Below, piece after piece: positions 40,457 to 46,089 of a stretch of 51,500 nt of DNA; position 1 is the stretch's first letter; each line of letters opens with the position of its first letter. The stretch covers positions 1 through 51,500 of IMG/VR virus record IMGVR_UViG_3300008448_000125, one strand, 5' to 3'. This stretch comes from a virus. The position numbers were made by a program, and so were the translations under genes. The notes beneath the pieces were generated by a model. That model did not search any database, had not been told where the DNA came from, and saw only the letters and a list, made by a program, of their open reading frames with translations.

Positions 40457-40660
40457 TTATGCATAATGACGATACGCAAGTGTATCATAATCTTGTGTAT
40501 CTCGTGTGTATTCCTCGTCGAGATCTACTACATCTAGTTGAGCATAATGCTCATAGTATGAGTCCTCGTCGAGATTATAATCATTGCTGAATGTATAGTC
40601 GAGATCGTAATCGTCGTACATAAGCTCGTCGAGATCTTGTGTTCTTGTGTATTGTAGCAT
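40457..40660 (-). CDS. Acidic Tyr/Asp-rich repetitive protein (67 aa)
   Basis: The protein (MLQYTRTQDLDELMYDDYDL, then DYTFSNDYNLDEDSYYEHYA and LDEEYTRDTQDYDTLAYRHY) is built from Asp/Tyr/Leu and carries the recurring motif LDE, because the DNA contains the palindrome CTCGTCGAG several times in frame. The start could be the internal ATG at 40620 (MYDDYDLDY), as a TACAAT element lies between the two. It could be a DNA-mimic protein or simply the in-frame reading of a repeat array; I cannot tell. Confidence 0.45.
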   Translation of the reverse strand: MLQYTRTQDLDELMYDDYDLDYTFSNDYNLDEDSYYEHYAQLDVVDLDEEYTRDTQDYDTLAYRHYA

Positions 40661-40738
40661 ATATCTCGTCGAGAAACAACCTGTCTAGGTATAAGTCTCG
40701 TCGAGATTCATAACCATTATTTATAAGTCTCGTCTAGA
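40513..40738. repeat. Array of CTCGTCGAG palindromes
   Basis: Near-identical 9-11 bp palindromes (TCTCGTCGAGA and close variants) are centred at about 40518, 40569, 40629, 40669, 40701 and 40733, with a degenerate copy near 40600. Spacings are about 51, 60, 40, 32 and 32 bp, close to multiples of a DNA helical turn. The array covers the 67-aa gene and continues into the upstream noncoding DNA. Confidence 0.85.
40718..40725 (-). promoter_or_regulatory. Late promoter-like element (TATAAATA)
   Basis: Perfect TATAAATA on the minus strand inside the palindrome array, 58 bases before the ATG of the 67-aa gene. Confidence 0.45.
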
Positions 40739-40740
40739 TT

Positions 40741-41013
40741 TTGTGTGGGTCTCCGTATATTTTCCCGCGCCCGGAACTTGACAACTTGCGCGTCTTATGG
40801 TACGCTCGCTAAGCCCACAAGACCAGGAGGGATTTATAAGGGATTTATAAGGGGTTTATAAGGGGTTTATAAGGTTTATAAGACACAAGACCAGGAGGGG
40901 TTTATAAGAATTATAAGAGTATTATTGATACTAATTCATATCATTATCATACCTTATTGAGAATCATTATCAACAATACAATTAACAACTTTATATTTAA
41001 AAAGGTATTTAAT
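40741..41013. other. Noncoding repeat-rich region, candidate control or origin region
   Basis: No gene seen. From left to right it holds a plus-strand TTGACA-17-TACGCT promoter-like pair (40778-40806), a direct repeat of CACAAGACCAGGAGGG (40816-40831 and 40874-40889), a tandem array of GGGATTTATAAG/GGGGTTTATAAG units, the third copy of the 18-bp EcoRI-centred palindrome, and an AT-rich tract. This combination of iteron-like repeats next to AT-rich DNA is what phage replication origins often look like; this is inference. Confidence 0.45.
40816..40916. repeat. GGRTTTATAAG tandem array with direct repeats
   Basis: At least six units of GGRTTTATAAG (11-12 bp) run in tandem from about 40830, framed by two copies of CACAAGACCAGGAGGG. 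On the minus strand the units read CTTATAAATCCC or CTTATAAACCCC, that is, close to the late promoter core TATAAATA but with C in place of its last bases. Confidence 0.85.
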
Positions 41014-41039
41014 TAATAAAAAACCCCTAAAAAGGGGTT
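41014..41039 (-). terminator. Rho-independent terminator after the HicA-domain gene
   Basis: On the minus strand AACCCC...GGGGTT forms a 6-bp stem (41022-41039) followed by TTTT and a T-rich tail. It lies about 31 bases after the HicA-domain gene. Confidence 0.8.
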
Positions 41040-41069
41040 AAAAGAACATAAAACACTTATTTTAGTCCT

Positions 41070-41738
41070 TTACACTCCCCCTCTATAATGTGATCTACGT
41101 GAATCTAATCTTCTCTGAACTGATGCCTTAAGATCTCTATAAAATGGGCTGGGATTAATATCAGTATCAACAGGTTGAATTAATCCACCTCCACCACTAC
41201 CTGACTTAACATTGAGACTTAAACCTCTATTACCTCTAACAGATGCAGTAGTTGCTGACTTTGGTATTTCACCGGACTTTAAATTAGAACTAAATGCAGT
41301 CTTCATTCTCTGTAATAAGTTGGGGGTTGATACCGTATTAACAACTGGTTTTAACTTATTCATAAAATCAGAGAACGTTGTTTGTGTTCCTGTTATTGCT
41401 CCTCTGTTACCTGCTTCTATTCTTCTCTGTGATGATGATAACCTTGTAACTTGTGTAAGTTTATCTGCCTTTAGTTTATTTGCTGATATTGAATCAAGTT
41501 TTACTTTCTCTGGTTTAATTGGTAATTCTACTCCCTTATTTGTGAGAGCACGTTTTAAATCACGACGAAAGTTTAGAAAACCTCTACTATCACTACCACT
41601 CTTTGGTGCTGGTACTTGAGCACCTGATTCATGCCTGTAAATATCATGCTTACCAGAAGAACGTTCTAACTTAAAACCAAGTTTTTCTGCCTGTTGAGCA
41701 TAACGTTTTTGATCTGATGCTTCCTGTAAATTATGCAC
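41070..41738 (-). CDS. HicA-like domain protein with long basic tail (222 aa)
   Basis: Residues about 16-66 (KLGFKLERSSGKHDIYRHES, then GAQVPAP and FRRDLKRAL) have the order of a HicA/YcfA fold: a GF start strand, the GKHDIYRH segment holding the catalytic-type His, and a C-terminal helix. HicA toxins are mRNA-cleaving double-stranded-RNA-binding proteins. The C-terminal 150 residues are basic, Ser/Thr/Gly-rich and look disordered. No HicB antitoxin gene is next to it, so a lone RNA-binding or nuclease role is more likely than a toxin-antitoxin pair. A GATAAATA late promoter is 28 bases upstream and a terminator follows, so it is probably expressed late, unlike the small genes around it. Confidence 0.6.
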   Translation of the reverse strand: MHNLQEASDQKRYAQQAEKLGFKLERSSGKHDIYRHESGAQVPAPKSGSDSRGFLNFRRDLKRALTNKGVELPIKPEKVKLDSISANKLKADKLTQVTRLSSSQRRIEAGNRGAITGTQTTFSDFMNKLKPVVNTVSTPNLLQRMKTAFSSNLKSGEIPKSATTASVRGNRGLSLNVKSGSGGGGLIQPVDTDINPSPFYRDLKASVQRRLDSRRSHYRGGV

Positions 41739-41752
41739 AGTATAATGAGGTT

Positions 41753-42001
41753 TTACTTCTCATCATATTTATCGGCGCGTGACTTAACATAGGTGAGATC
41801 TTTCCATGACTCTGGATAACACAATACCAGTGTTCTATGATTCCTATGATGAGTACCGTTCTGCAGATCATCAGGATGTTTTGGTTTAGTCTTTGTCTCA
41901 ATCGTAAGATAAGACTTATCCTTAAAATACACCCATCCTTCTACAGAGAACTTACCTTTGTTCCACCTAACATAATCATCTAATTGGGGGACATAAGACA
42001 T
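41753..42001 (-). CDS. Conserved hypothetical protein (82 aa)
   Basis: The protein starts MSYVPQLDDYVRWNKGKFSV, then EGWVYFKDKSYLTIETKTKP and THHRNHRTLVLCYPESWKDL. The V-x-W-N-K-G and GWVYFKD strands, then a histidine-rich segment, form a small beta-domain typical of a cyanophage family of unknown function. It overlaps the 97-aa gene by 22 bases. A bound metal is possible because of the HHRNHR segment (guess). Confidence 0.7.
   Translation of the reverse strand: MSYVPQLDDYVRWNKGKFSVEGWVYFKDKSYLTIETKTKPKHPDDLQNGTHHRNHRTLVLCYPESWKDLTYVKSRADKYDEK
41766..41773 (-). promoter_or_regulatory. Late promoter variant (GATAAATA)
   Basis: GATAAATA on the minus strand, 28 bases before the HicA-domain gene, inside the end of the 82-aa gene. 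Confidence 0.55.
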
Positions 42002-42273
42002 TGCATTAAAGGATTAAGGTTTAATAGCATTGCAGAGTATGGTGTCGTTTGTTCTATACTAACGACGGATCCCATTGTAGAGGAGTTGACTGGGGAATGA
42101 TAGGACTTTGTTTTGGTGTTATAGAATCCCCAGATACAACGGACTGGAGCACCATGATTGTAATCAAACCGACGCTGATGAAGAATCCAGATAGCAATAA
42201 CATTGCGTTTAAACTCGGTTTGCTCATAACTATACCCTTCTGGTGGTTGGTGTTTAAACGTCTGGGGTAGCAC
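41980..42273 (-). CDS. Conserved hypothetical protein (97 aa, start uncertain)
   Basis: The body (FKHQPPEGYSYEQTEFKRNV, then IAIWILHQRRFDYNHGAPVR and CIWGFYNTKTKSYHSPVNSS) is a compact conserved domain found in cyanophages. The GTG at 42273 gives a protein beginning (M)LPQTFKH; no ATG is near, and the frame is open further upstream, where it overlaps the 55-aa gene. A GAAGGA ribosome binding site is 18 bases upstream, too far to settle the start. The conserved FYNTKTKxYHSP strand is probably the family core. Function unknown. Confidence 0.6.
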   Translation of the reverse strand: MLPQTFKHQPPEGYSYEQTEFKRNVIAIWILHQRRFDYNHGAPVRCIWGFYNTKTKSYHSPVNSSTMGSVVSIEQTTPYSAMLLNLNPLMQCLMSPN

Positions 42274-42421
42274 GCAATCGATTGGGATTTGTTCCTTCTT
42301 CAATGAGTTCTTCAAGACGTTGTTTTGCTTCTGGTTTTGTGAGTTGAGTGGACTTTCCTGGTACAACTTCCCATCCTGTTGTGTTGTACTCTTCAATGCG
42401 ATACAGTTTTTCTTCAGTCAT
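42254..42421 (-). CDS. Small conserved protein (55 aa)
   Basis: The frame encodes MTEEKLYRIEEYNTTGWEVV, then PGKSTQLTKPEAKQRLEELI and EEGTNPNRLRATPDV. A strand-turn-strand start (LYRIEEYNTTGWEVV) and a C-terminal helix with GxNPNRLRA define a family widespread in cyanophages (recalled). It overlaps the 97-aa gene in a different frame. Its ATG is two bases from the stop of the 77-aa gene. Function unknown. Confidence 0.75.
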   Translation of the reverse strand: MTEEKLYRIEEYNTTGWEVVPGKSTQLTKPEAKQRLEELIEEGTNPNRLRATPDV

Positions 42422-42423
42422 TG

Positions 42424-42657
42424 TTATGTGGTAAATGATTCTACAATACCCGATTCTTCGGTGTTAGCAAGTGCATAACGCGAGGCACTATTCACTCGTT
42501 CCATAATCAGGTTGTCGTATTTATCGTCACATTGATCCCTCCAATTCAGAAGAATATCATGACATTCAACATCGTTCTTAGCGATTACAGCGATCAAACC
42601 ACCATATTCTGATGATGGAAATGGAACCCAGTAATCAACCAAATACAGATAGTTCAT
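42424..42657 (-). CDS. Conserved small protein (77 aa)
   Basis: The protein begins MNYLYLVDYWVPFPSSEYGG and has LIAVIAKNDVECHDILLNWR, a helical part DDKYDNLIMERVNSASRYAL and a final EESGIVESF. The YLVDYWVPFPxSEYGG segment is characteristic of a cyanophage family of unknown function. A TTGACA-17-TACAAT promoter sits directly upstream, inside the end of the 59-aa gene, with an AAGGAG ribosome binding site. It is unusual here in using an ordinary consensus promoter instead of the palindrome cassette. Confidence 0.8.
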   Translation of the reverse strand: MNYLYLVDYWVPFPSSEYGGLIAVIAKNDVECHDILLNWRDQCDDKYDNLIMERVNSASRYALANTEESGIVESFTT

Positions 42658-42670
42658 CGTTGTGTGTAAG

Positions 42671-42850
42671 TTACTCCTTAATTGTAGATTGTTGTTTGCT
42701 ATTTGTCAAGAGAGACAATTGTCGTTCAAGTTCACACTTCATCTTATACAATTTACTATAAAGAAAAACCTCATACTCATTTCCTTTCAGTAAACTAATC
42801 ATGTTGTGAATCTGCATCAGTGCTAAATGCAACTTTGCTTCTTCAGTCAA
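42671..42850 (-). CDS. Small helical protein with TTG start (59 aa)
   Basis: TTG was chosen as start because a GGAGG site is at optimal distance and no ATG fits; the TTG overlaps the stop of the 47-aa gene (TTGA). The product is (M)TEEAKLHLALMQIHNMIS, then LLKGNEYEVFLYSKLYKMKC and LERQLSLLTNSKQQ, an amphipathic helix-rich protein with a coiled-coil tendency. Part of its C-terminus encodes the -35 of the promoter for the next gene. Function unknown. Confidence 0.65.
   Translation of the reverse strand: MTEEAKLHLALMQIHNMISLLKGNEYEVFLYSKLYKMKCELERQLSLLTNSKQQSTIKE
42681..42709 (-). promoter_or_regulatory. Consensus sigma70-type promoter
   Basis: TTGACA (42704-42709), 17 bp, TACAAT (42681-42686) on the minus strand, 24 bases before the ATG of the 77-aa gene. 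Confidence 0.8.
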
Positions 42851-42990
42851 AGAAATTCCTCCATCAGATAATCTACAGTCACCTCCATTTTAGCGGCACT
42901 GTTTTCCAGAAACTCATCCAGAAGTTCAGGTGCATCTTCCTGCATTACGGCAAGAGTCTGATACCAAAGTTTAGTAGGAAGGGACGACAT
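42847..42990 (-). CDS. Small acidic helical protein (47 aa)
   Basis: The ATG at 42990 gives MSSLPTKLWYQTLAVMQEDA, then PELLDEFLENSAAKMEVTVD and YLMEEFL. The frame is open upstream (another ATG lies in the 68-aa gene), but this start overlaps the upstream stop by 20 bases in the usual tight packing. The sequence is an acidic helical protein of a type found in cyanophages. Function unknown. Confidence 0.65.
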   Translation of the reverse strand: MSSLPTKLWYQTLAVMQEDAPELLDEFLENSAAKMEVTVDYLMEEFL

Positions 42991-43177
42991 CGTTTCGGAG
43001 TCCTGTTTCTGATCGATCAAGAGTTTCCCAAACTGAGTATAGTTTGTTGTAGAGGGCTGGGGCACTTCCATATTCTTTAGCAATTTGATTTTCGTCACGG
43101 TTGGTAAGTAGTTGCAGTGCAGATAGAATTACACCAATTTCATGCACATTCAGATTTACATTTGCGTCAGTCATCAT
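42971..43177 (-). CDS. Small conserved protein (68 aa)
   Basis: The protein (MMTDANVNLNVHEIGVILSA, then LQLLTNRDENQIAKEYGSAP and LYNKLYSVWETLDRSETGLR) has an N-terminal amphipathic helix followed by a short linker and a second helix, much like small phage proteins that bind a larger partner. A GGAGGT ribosome binding site precedes the ATG and a TAGAAT element lies about 20 bases further upstream. Function unknown. Confidence 0.7.
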   Translation of the reverse strand: MMTDANVNLNVHEIGVILSALQLLTNRDENQIAKEYGSAPALYNKLYSVWETLDRSETGLRNDVVPSY

Positions 43178-43211
43178 ACCTCCATAGGTGAACTATTGTT
43201 ATTCTAACATA

Positions 43212-43412
43212 TTAGTCTTGAAGAGTGAAGTTAGGAGCCCACATGACTTCATATTGTCCATTGTCTTCTCCTTGGGCTTCAAACCATTCTGCATATTCCT
43301 CATATAATGCACGACAGGTATCTTCGTTGTCAACTTCTGCACAACTTTGACACAGTGCATAAATGTGGTCAAGTTGATCCTCTACAATGTCGGTGCGTTG
43401 TTCGTCAGTCAT
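43212..43412 (-). CDS. Small acidic protein (66 aa)
   Basis: The frame encodes MTDEQRTDIVEDQLDHIYAL, then CQSCAEVDNEDTCRALYEEY and AEWFEAQGEDNGQYEVMWAP. It is acidic with three cysteines and an amphipathic middle. The leader AAGGTAATCAAGAGG precedes the ATG, one of the recurrent leader families, and the promoter is a TATACT with a palindrome copy. Function unknown. Confidence 0.7.
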   Translation of the reverse strand: MTDEQRTDIVEDQLDHIYALCQSCAEVDNEDTCRALYEEYAEWFEAQGEDNGQYEVMWAPNFTLQD

Positions 43413-43437
43413 GAGAAGTCCTCTTGATTACCTTGTA

Positions 43438-43497
43438 AGTATAGCAGGGTGAAGTGGGATAAGCAGTGCAGTAGTGGACAGTTCCTCAACTGGTCTG
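43438..43497 (-). promoter_or_regulatory. Palindrome-promoter cassette for the 66-aa gene
   Basis: Palindrome at 43474-43497 (minus-strand CAGACCAGTT and AACTGTCCAC), a 30-bp gap, then TATACT (43438-43443). The stop codon of the upstream 301-aa gene lies inside the palindrome. Confidence 0.75.
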
Positions 43498-44391
43498 GAA
43501 TCGCCCGTGGTTGAAGTTAGCACGGGAGAATGCCTCACGCTTCACCAATTTGAAGCAACCGTGCTCATTGGACAAAACATAACCTTCAGCATCAATACGC
43601 TCCCCTAACAGATAGGTAGCAGGTCCATTATTGCGACAAATGAACAAACAGTCCTCCTTAATCGACTTGACAAGTTTCCACAAACGAATTAGGTTGCGAT
43701 CGCAGTCGCAGGCGACCGTCAGTGCCTCCTCGTCCAGTTCGTTGCCGCTTTTGATGAAAGTGTTGAAAACCTGCTTCATCTTCTGTGCTTTTGAATGACT
43801 TACAAACTCACAGGTTGTAGACATTTGACGGGCAAATGCACAGACTTCATCAACATCAGCAAAACGCTCTTGCCCATAGGCAATCCAGGCAAGTGGTTGC
43901 ACAAACTTACACTGACGGTTACCAGTCAGTTTATAAGACAATGGATAGGCATGTGCATCCCGAAGATCACTACTTGCCTGATAATAGGTATGAGGAGCAA
44001 CAATCACATCCTCAGTGATTACATTCTCAAACTGATAGGTGAGGAGTTGGGAGTTGTACTCGGACTGTCCACCAAACCCAATAAAATCACCTTGATAGAT
44101 GTTATGAGTGCGAGGAAGCACATCATAACAACGATGAAGGATTTCCGCGACATTTCCTTCGTAGAACTGATCGATTTCATCATGAGAATGAGCAATGCGA
44201 ATCTTCACCTTGTTGAACACTGCTTTAGTGCCGACAAAGAAAGTATTTGTTGCAGGATCGTTGCCCCAGACAATCGCAGGAGCACCGTCCATCTTAACAC
44301 TCAGATTACCCTTACTCACAAACCAATCAAGAACAGAAAGGTCACCAGTAAGAATAGAATCTTCAGGGTGCTCAAGGTGAAGGTTTTTCAT
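43486..44391 (-). CDS. Nucleotidyltransferase / RNA-DNA ligase-like protein (301 aa, DUF6267-like)
   Basis: The order of motifs matches covalent nucleotidyltransferases (ligases and capping enzymes). Motif I SVKMDGAPAIVWG gives the candidate nucleophile Lys33 in K-M-D-G36; a VGTKAVFNK segment follows at about 53. A possible motif III/IIIa is YQGDFIGFGGQSEY at about 99-112, motif IV is EGYVL with Glu269, and motif V is KLVKR with Lys281. DUF6267 phage proteins have this plan. It probably forms a covalent AMP intermediate and seals or modifies RNA or DNA ends; the substrate is unknown. The stop lies in the palindrome that starts the next unit. The ATG overlaps the stop of the 47-aa gene (TGATG). 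Confidence 0.65.
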   Translation of the reverse strand: MKNLHLEHPEDSILTGDLSVLDWFVSKGNLSVKMDGAPAIVWGNDPATNTFFVGTKAVFNKVKIRIAHSHDEIDQFYEGNVAEILHRCYDVLPRTHNIYQGDFIGFGGQSEYNSQLLTYQFENVITEDVIVAPHTYYQASSDLRDAHAYPLSYKLTGNRQCKFVQPLAWIAYGQERFADVDEVCAFARQMSTTCEFVSHSKAQKMKQVFNTFIKSGNELDEEALTVACDCDRNLIRLWKLVKSIKEDCLFICRNNGPATYLLGERIDAEGYVLSNEHGCFKLVKREAFSRANFNHGRFQTS

Positions 44392-44534
44392 CAGAAAAGT
44401 TCGAGTTGGGCAAACATCAGGTGATCGTCACAACTATCAGAGTCGTGCAGATCAATCATATCAGAATCGGTGTGAGAAAAGAGTTTATCGAAAAGAAAAT
44501 CAACAAACTCTTTATTTGATTTTTCGTTGTTCAT
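44391..44534 (-). CDS. Small acidic protein (47 aa)
   Basis: The frame encodes MNNEKSNKEFVDFLFDKLFS, then HTDSDMIDLHDSDSCDDHLM and FAQLELF. It is strongly acidic in the second half. An in-frame upstream ATG (44546) would add MVTL. It is coupled to the ligase-like gene downstream by a TGATG overlap, so it may be a partner or leader for it. Function unknown. Confidence 0.6.
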   Translation of the reverse strand: MNNEKSNKEFVDFLFDKLFSHTDSDMIDLHDSDSCDDHLMFAQLELF

Positions 44535-44551
44535 GAGAGTAACCATCAGAA

Positions 44552-44698
44552 TCACCAGCGAATGTAAGTTTCGTCAGGATAAATGCCATTTTCTTCACAA
44601 CGGCACTCATAGGCAATTCGCTTGAGAAACTCAATGTCCATGTCCTCAATCTCCTCCAGAATACTGAGGCGCAGTTCGCGGATGGTGGCGTCTTCCAT
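44552..44698 (-). CDS. Small acidic helical protein (48 aa)
   Basis: The frame encodes MEDATIRELRLSILEEIEDM, then DIEFLKRIAYECRCEENGIY and PDETYIRW. It is an acidic helix-rich protein with two close cysteines. It follows a TATAAT promoter with a palindrome copy and an AAGAGC-type leader that is longer here and includes GAGGGG as ribosome binding site. It heads the operon that also contains the 47-aa and ligase-like genes. Confidence 0.65.
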   Translation of the reverse strand: MEDATIRELRLSILEEIEDMDIEFLKRIAYECRCEENGIYPDETYIRW

Positions 44699-44723
44699 TG
44701 GATTCCCCTCTGTTGATGCTCTT

Positions 44724-44782
44724 ATTATAGGGCATTCAGGCGCTGCTGGAATGCCCCCTGTGCCAGTTCTTAAACTGTCACA
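44724..44782 (-). promoter_or_regulatory. Palindrome-promoter cassette for the 48-aa gene
   Basis: Palindrome at 44759-44782 (TGTGACAGTT and GAACTGGCACA in minus-strand order), a 29-bp gap, then TATAAT (44724-44729). The upstream gene's stop codon lies inside the palindrome. Confidence 0.8.
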
Positions 44783-45021
44783 GGCACTTGGAAATACAAT
44801 CCAGCACGCTTCATCATATCAATCAATGCGGATTGAATATCCTCCAATTCATCACGTTCTGCATCAGTCATTTCTTCCTCAAAGTAGAAAACATCAAACT
44901 CATTGAAGTTCACACTACCATCAGCAAGAATGGGAGCATAGAACAACTCACCCTCGGTGCAAACAGTATAAACACAACCGTGATTCTCAACAGTCAGGAA
45001 AACGCCAGTGAAGTTAGTCAT
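44770..45021 (-). CDS. Conserved hypothetical protein (83 aa)
   Basis: The protein starts MTNFTGVFLTVENHGCVYTV, then CTEGELFYAPILADGSVNFN and EFDVFYFEEEMTDAERDELE, ending with a helix. The strand-rich N-terminus with GCVYTV and the YAPILxDGSVxFxxFD motif are characteristic of a cyanophage family of unknown function. It is in an operon with the 77-aa gene and the 24-aa membrane peptide upstream. Confidence 0.72.
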   Translation of the reverse strand: MTNFTGVFLTVENHGCVYTVCTEGELFYAPILADGSVNFNEFDVFYFEEEMTDAERDELEDIQSALIDMMKRAGLYFQVPVTV

Positions 45022-45022
45022 T

Positions 45023-45097
45023 TCAGAAACGGGTGATGTTTTTAAGGAGAATAAAAACCAGGGTTGTAATACAAACCCAGATGATAAATGTGGTCAT
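45023..45097 (-). CDS. 24-aa single-span membrane peptide
   Basis: The frame encodes MTTFIIWVCITTLVFILLKN and a short ITRF tail: essentially one membrane span with a basic end. Its ATG overlaps the stop of the 77-aa gene (TGATG), and its stop is one base from the start of the 83-aa gene, which argues for a real coupled gene. Such micro-proteins are common in cyanophage early regions; their targets are unknown. Confidence 0.55.
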   Translation of the reverse strand: MTTFIIWVCITTLVFILLKNITRF

Positions 45098-45330
45098 CAG
45101 CAGGCACCATTCATAGGATTAACATTCACGGCATCGGTATTAAAGTTGGTCACTTCATAACCAAGTCCAATGCGCTCATCACACTCACGCTGAAAGTCAC
45201 GCTTGGTAATACACTTGGTGCTCATGGTATCAACACCCTGAAACTTCAGCACTTTATAGATGAATTGAGTGCTACCTTCGATGGGATAGTAGTCAACAAC
45301 CATCGTACCAGTGGTGGAGGTGAGTTGCAT
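45097..45330 (-). CDS. Conserved hypothetical protein (77 aa)
   Basis: The protein is MQLTSTTGTMVVDYYPIEGS, then TQFIYKVLKFQGVDTMSTKC and ITKRDFQRECDERIGLGYEV. A beta-rich first half and a helical QRECDERIGLGYEVTNF segment define a small family seen in cyanophages. The leader AAGGTAATCAAGGG precedes the ATG. It starts an operon with the membrane peptide and the 83-aa gene. Function unknown. Confidence 0.72.
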   Translation of the reverse strand: MQLTSTTGTMVVDYYPIEGSTQFIYKVLKFQGVDTMSTKCITKRDFQRECDERIGLGYEVTNFNTDAVNVNPMNGAC

Positions 45331-45358
45331 TTGGGGTCGTTCCCTTGATTACCTTAGT

Positions 45359-45417
45359 ATTATAGAGCAGATGGTGGGCAGTGGAAGCGGTACTGTGCCA
45401 CTTCCACAACTGTCCCC
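45359..45417 (-). promoter_or_regulatory. Palindrome-promoter cassette for the 77-aa gene
   Basis: Palindrome at 45394-45417 (GGACAGTT and AAGTGGCACA in minus-strand order), a 29-bp gap, then TATAAT (45359-45364). Confidence 0.8.
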
Positions 45418-45420
45418 ACT

Positions 45421-45585
45421 TCAGGCACCAATAACAGAAACGTCGATCTCTTTAATGTTCAATCCACACAGTTGATTGTAGACACGATTGTGAATAAACT
45501 TACATGCGTTTTCTTTGTTAGAACGCTCATACCAAATAGTAATGCAACCGTCTGCAGTTTCAACCAGAATGCGAATGTCCTTCAC
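45421..45585 (-). CDS. Small protein with GTG start (54 aa)
   Basis: The GTG at 45585 was chosen because the recurrent leader (AAGGTAATCAAGAG) lies just upstream, as in two neighbouring genes. The product is (M)KDIRILVETADGCITIWYE, then RSNKENACKFIHNRVYNQLC and GLNIKEIDVSVIGA: a strand-helix-strand protein with three cysteines. It could be a small RNA- or protein-binding module; function unknown. It forms its own unit with a palindrome promoter. Confidence 0.65.
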   Translation of the reverse strand: MKDIRILVETADGCITIWYERSNKENACKFIHNRVYNQLCGLNIKEIDVSVIGA

Positions 45586-45611
45586 TGGTGTCGTCTCTTG
45601 ATTACCTTGTA

Positions 45612-45670
45612 ATTATACTGCCTGCATCAGGCGGTTGGAGAAGCAGTGTGCCACCTTTTCAACTGTCACA
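45612..45670 (-). promoter_or_regulatory. Palindrome-promoter cassette for the 54-aa gene
   Basis: Palindrome at 45647-45670 (TGTGACAGTT and AGGTGGCACA in minus-strand order), a 29-bp gap, then TATAAT (45612-45617). The whole cassette lies inside the last codons of the metalloprotease gene. Confidence 0.8.
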
Positions 45671-46089
45671 AGACCCCTATCTATCAAATAATCATGATAC
45701 AATTCTTCTTCCATATATCGTGCTTCTACTTCATGTGGTTGATACCAATACTCATACTTTTCGACAGGTTCTTTAGAATAACACAATTTTCCATAACGGG
45801 AGCGCAGCAGACCATCCACCCACTGCTTCATATGGGTTAATTCATGCAAAAGAGTTTTTACATACAACTCTTTGTCCATATAGGTATTCATTTCGATTAG
45901 AAAGTGACGAGGACGATAATTGTCTTCAATAACGTCACAATATCCATAAACCTGCTCACGATTCAGACCACGATGCACAATGTCCAGCGTAATCTTGTGT
46001 CGTGGGAAATACTTAGTCAGAAACCAAGAGGTAACATCCTCACAGAGTTTCTTAGAATAACCATATCCAGAATGACTGATGTAAGACAT
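45613..46089 (-). CDS. Zinc metalloprotease-like protein (158 aa)
   Basis: An HExxH zinc motif is visible: TLLHELTHMKQW, with His82-Glu83-Leu-Thr-His86, and a third ligand candidate Glu in PHEVEARYMEEELY at about 122. The spacing and the long C-terminal helix resemble SprT-like or ImmA/IrrE-like peptidases. The N-terminus (MSYISHSGYGYSKKLCEDVT) is a helix. It probably acts on a host or phage protein in the cytoplasm, as there is no signal peptide. The ATG at 46089 was preferred over a TTG further upstream. The last codons overlap the palindrome cassette of the next gene. Confidence 0.7.
   Translation of the reverse strand: MSYISHSGYGYSKKLCEDVTSWFLTKYFPRHKITLDIVHRGLNREQVYGYCDVIEDNYRPRHFLIEMNTYMDKELYVKTLLHELTHMKQWVDGLLRSRYGKLCYSKEPVEKYEYWYQPHEVEARYMEEELYHDYLIDRGLVTVEKVAHCFSNRLMQAV

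Noticed and set aside
40778-40806. TTGACA-17-TACGCT on the plus strand as a firm promoter
   Set aside because: The -10 is poor and there is no gene after it; kept only as part of the candidate control region.
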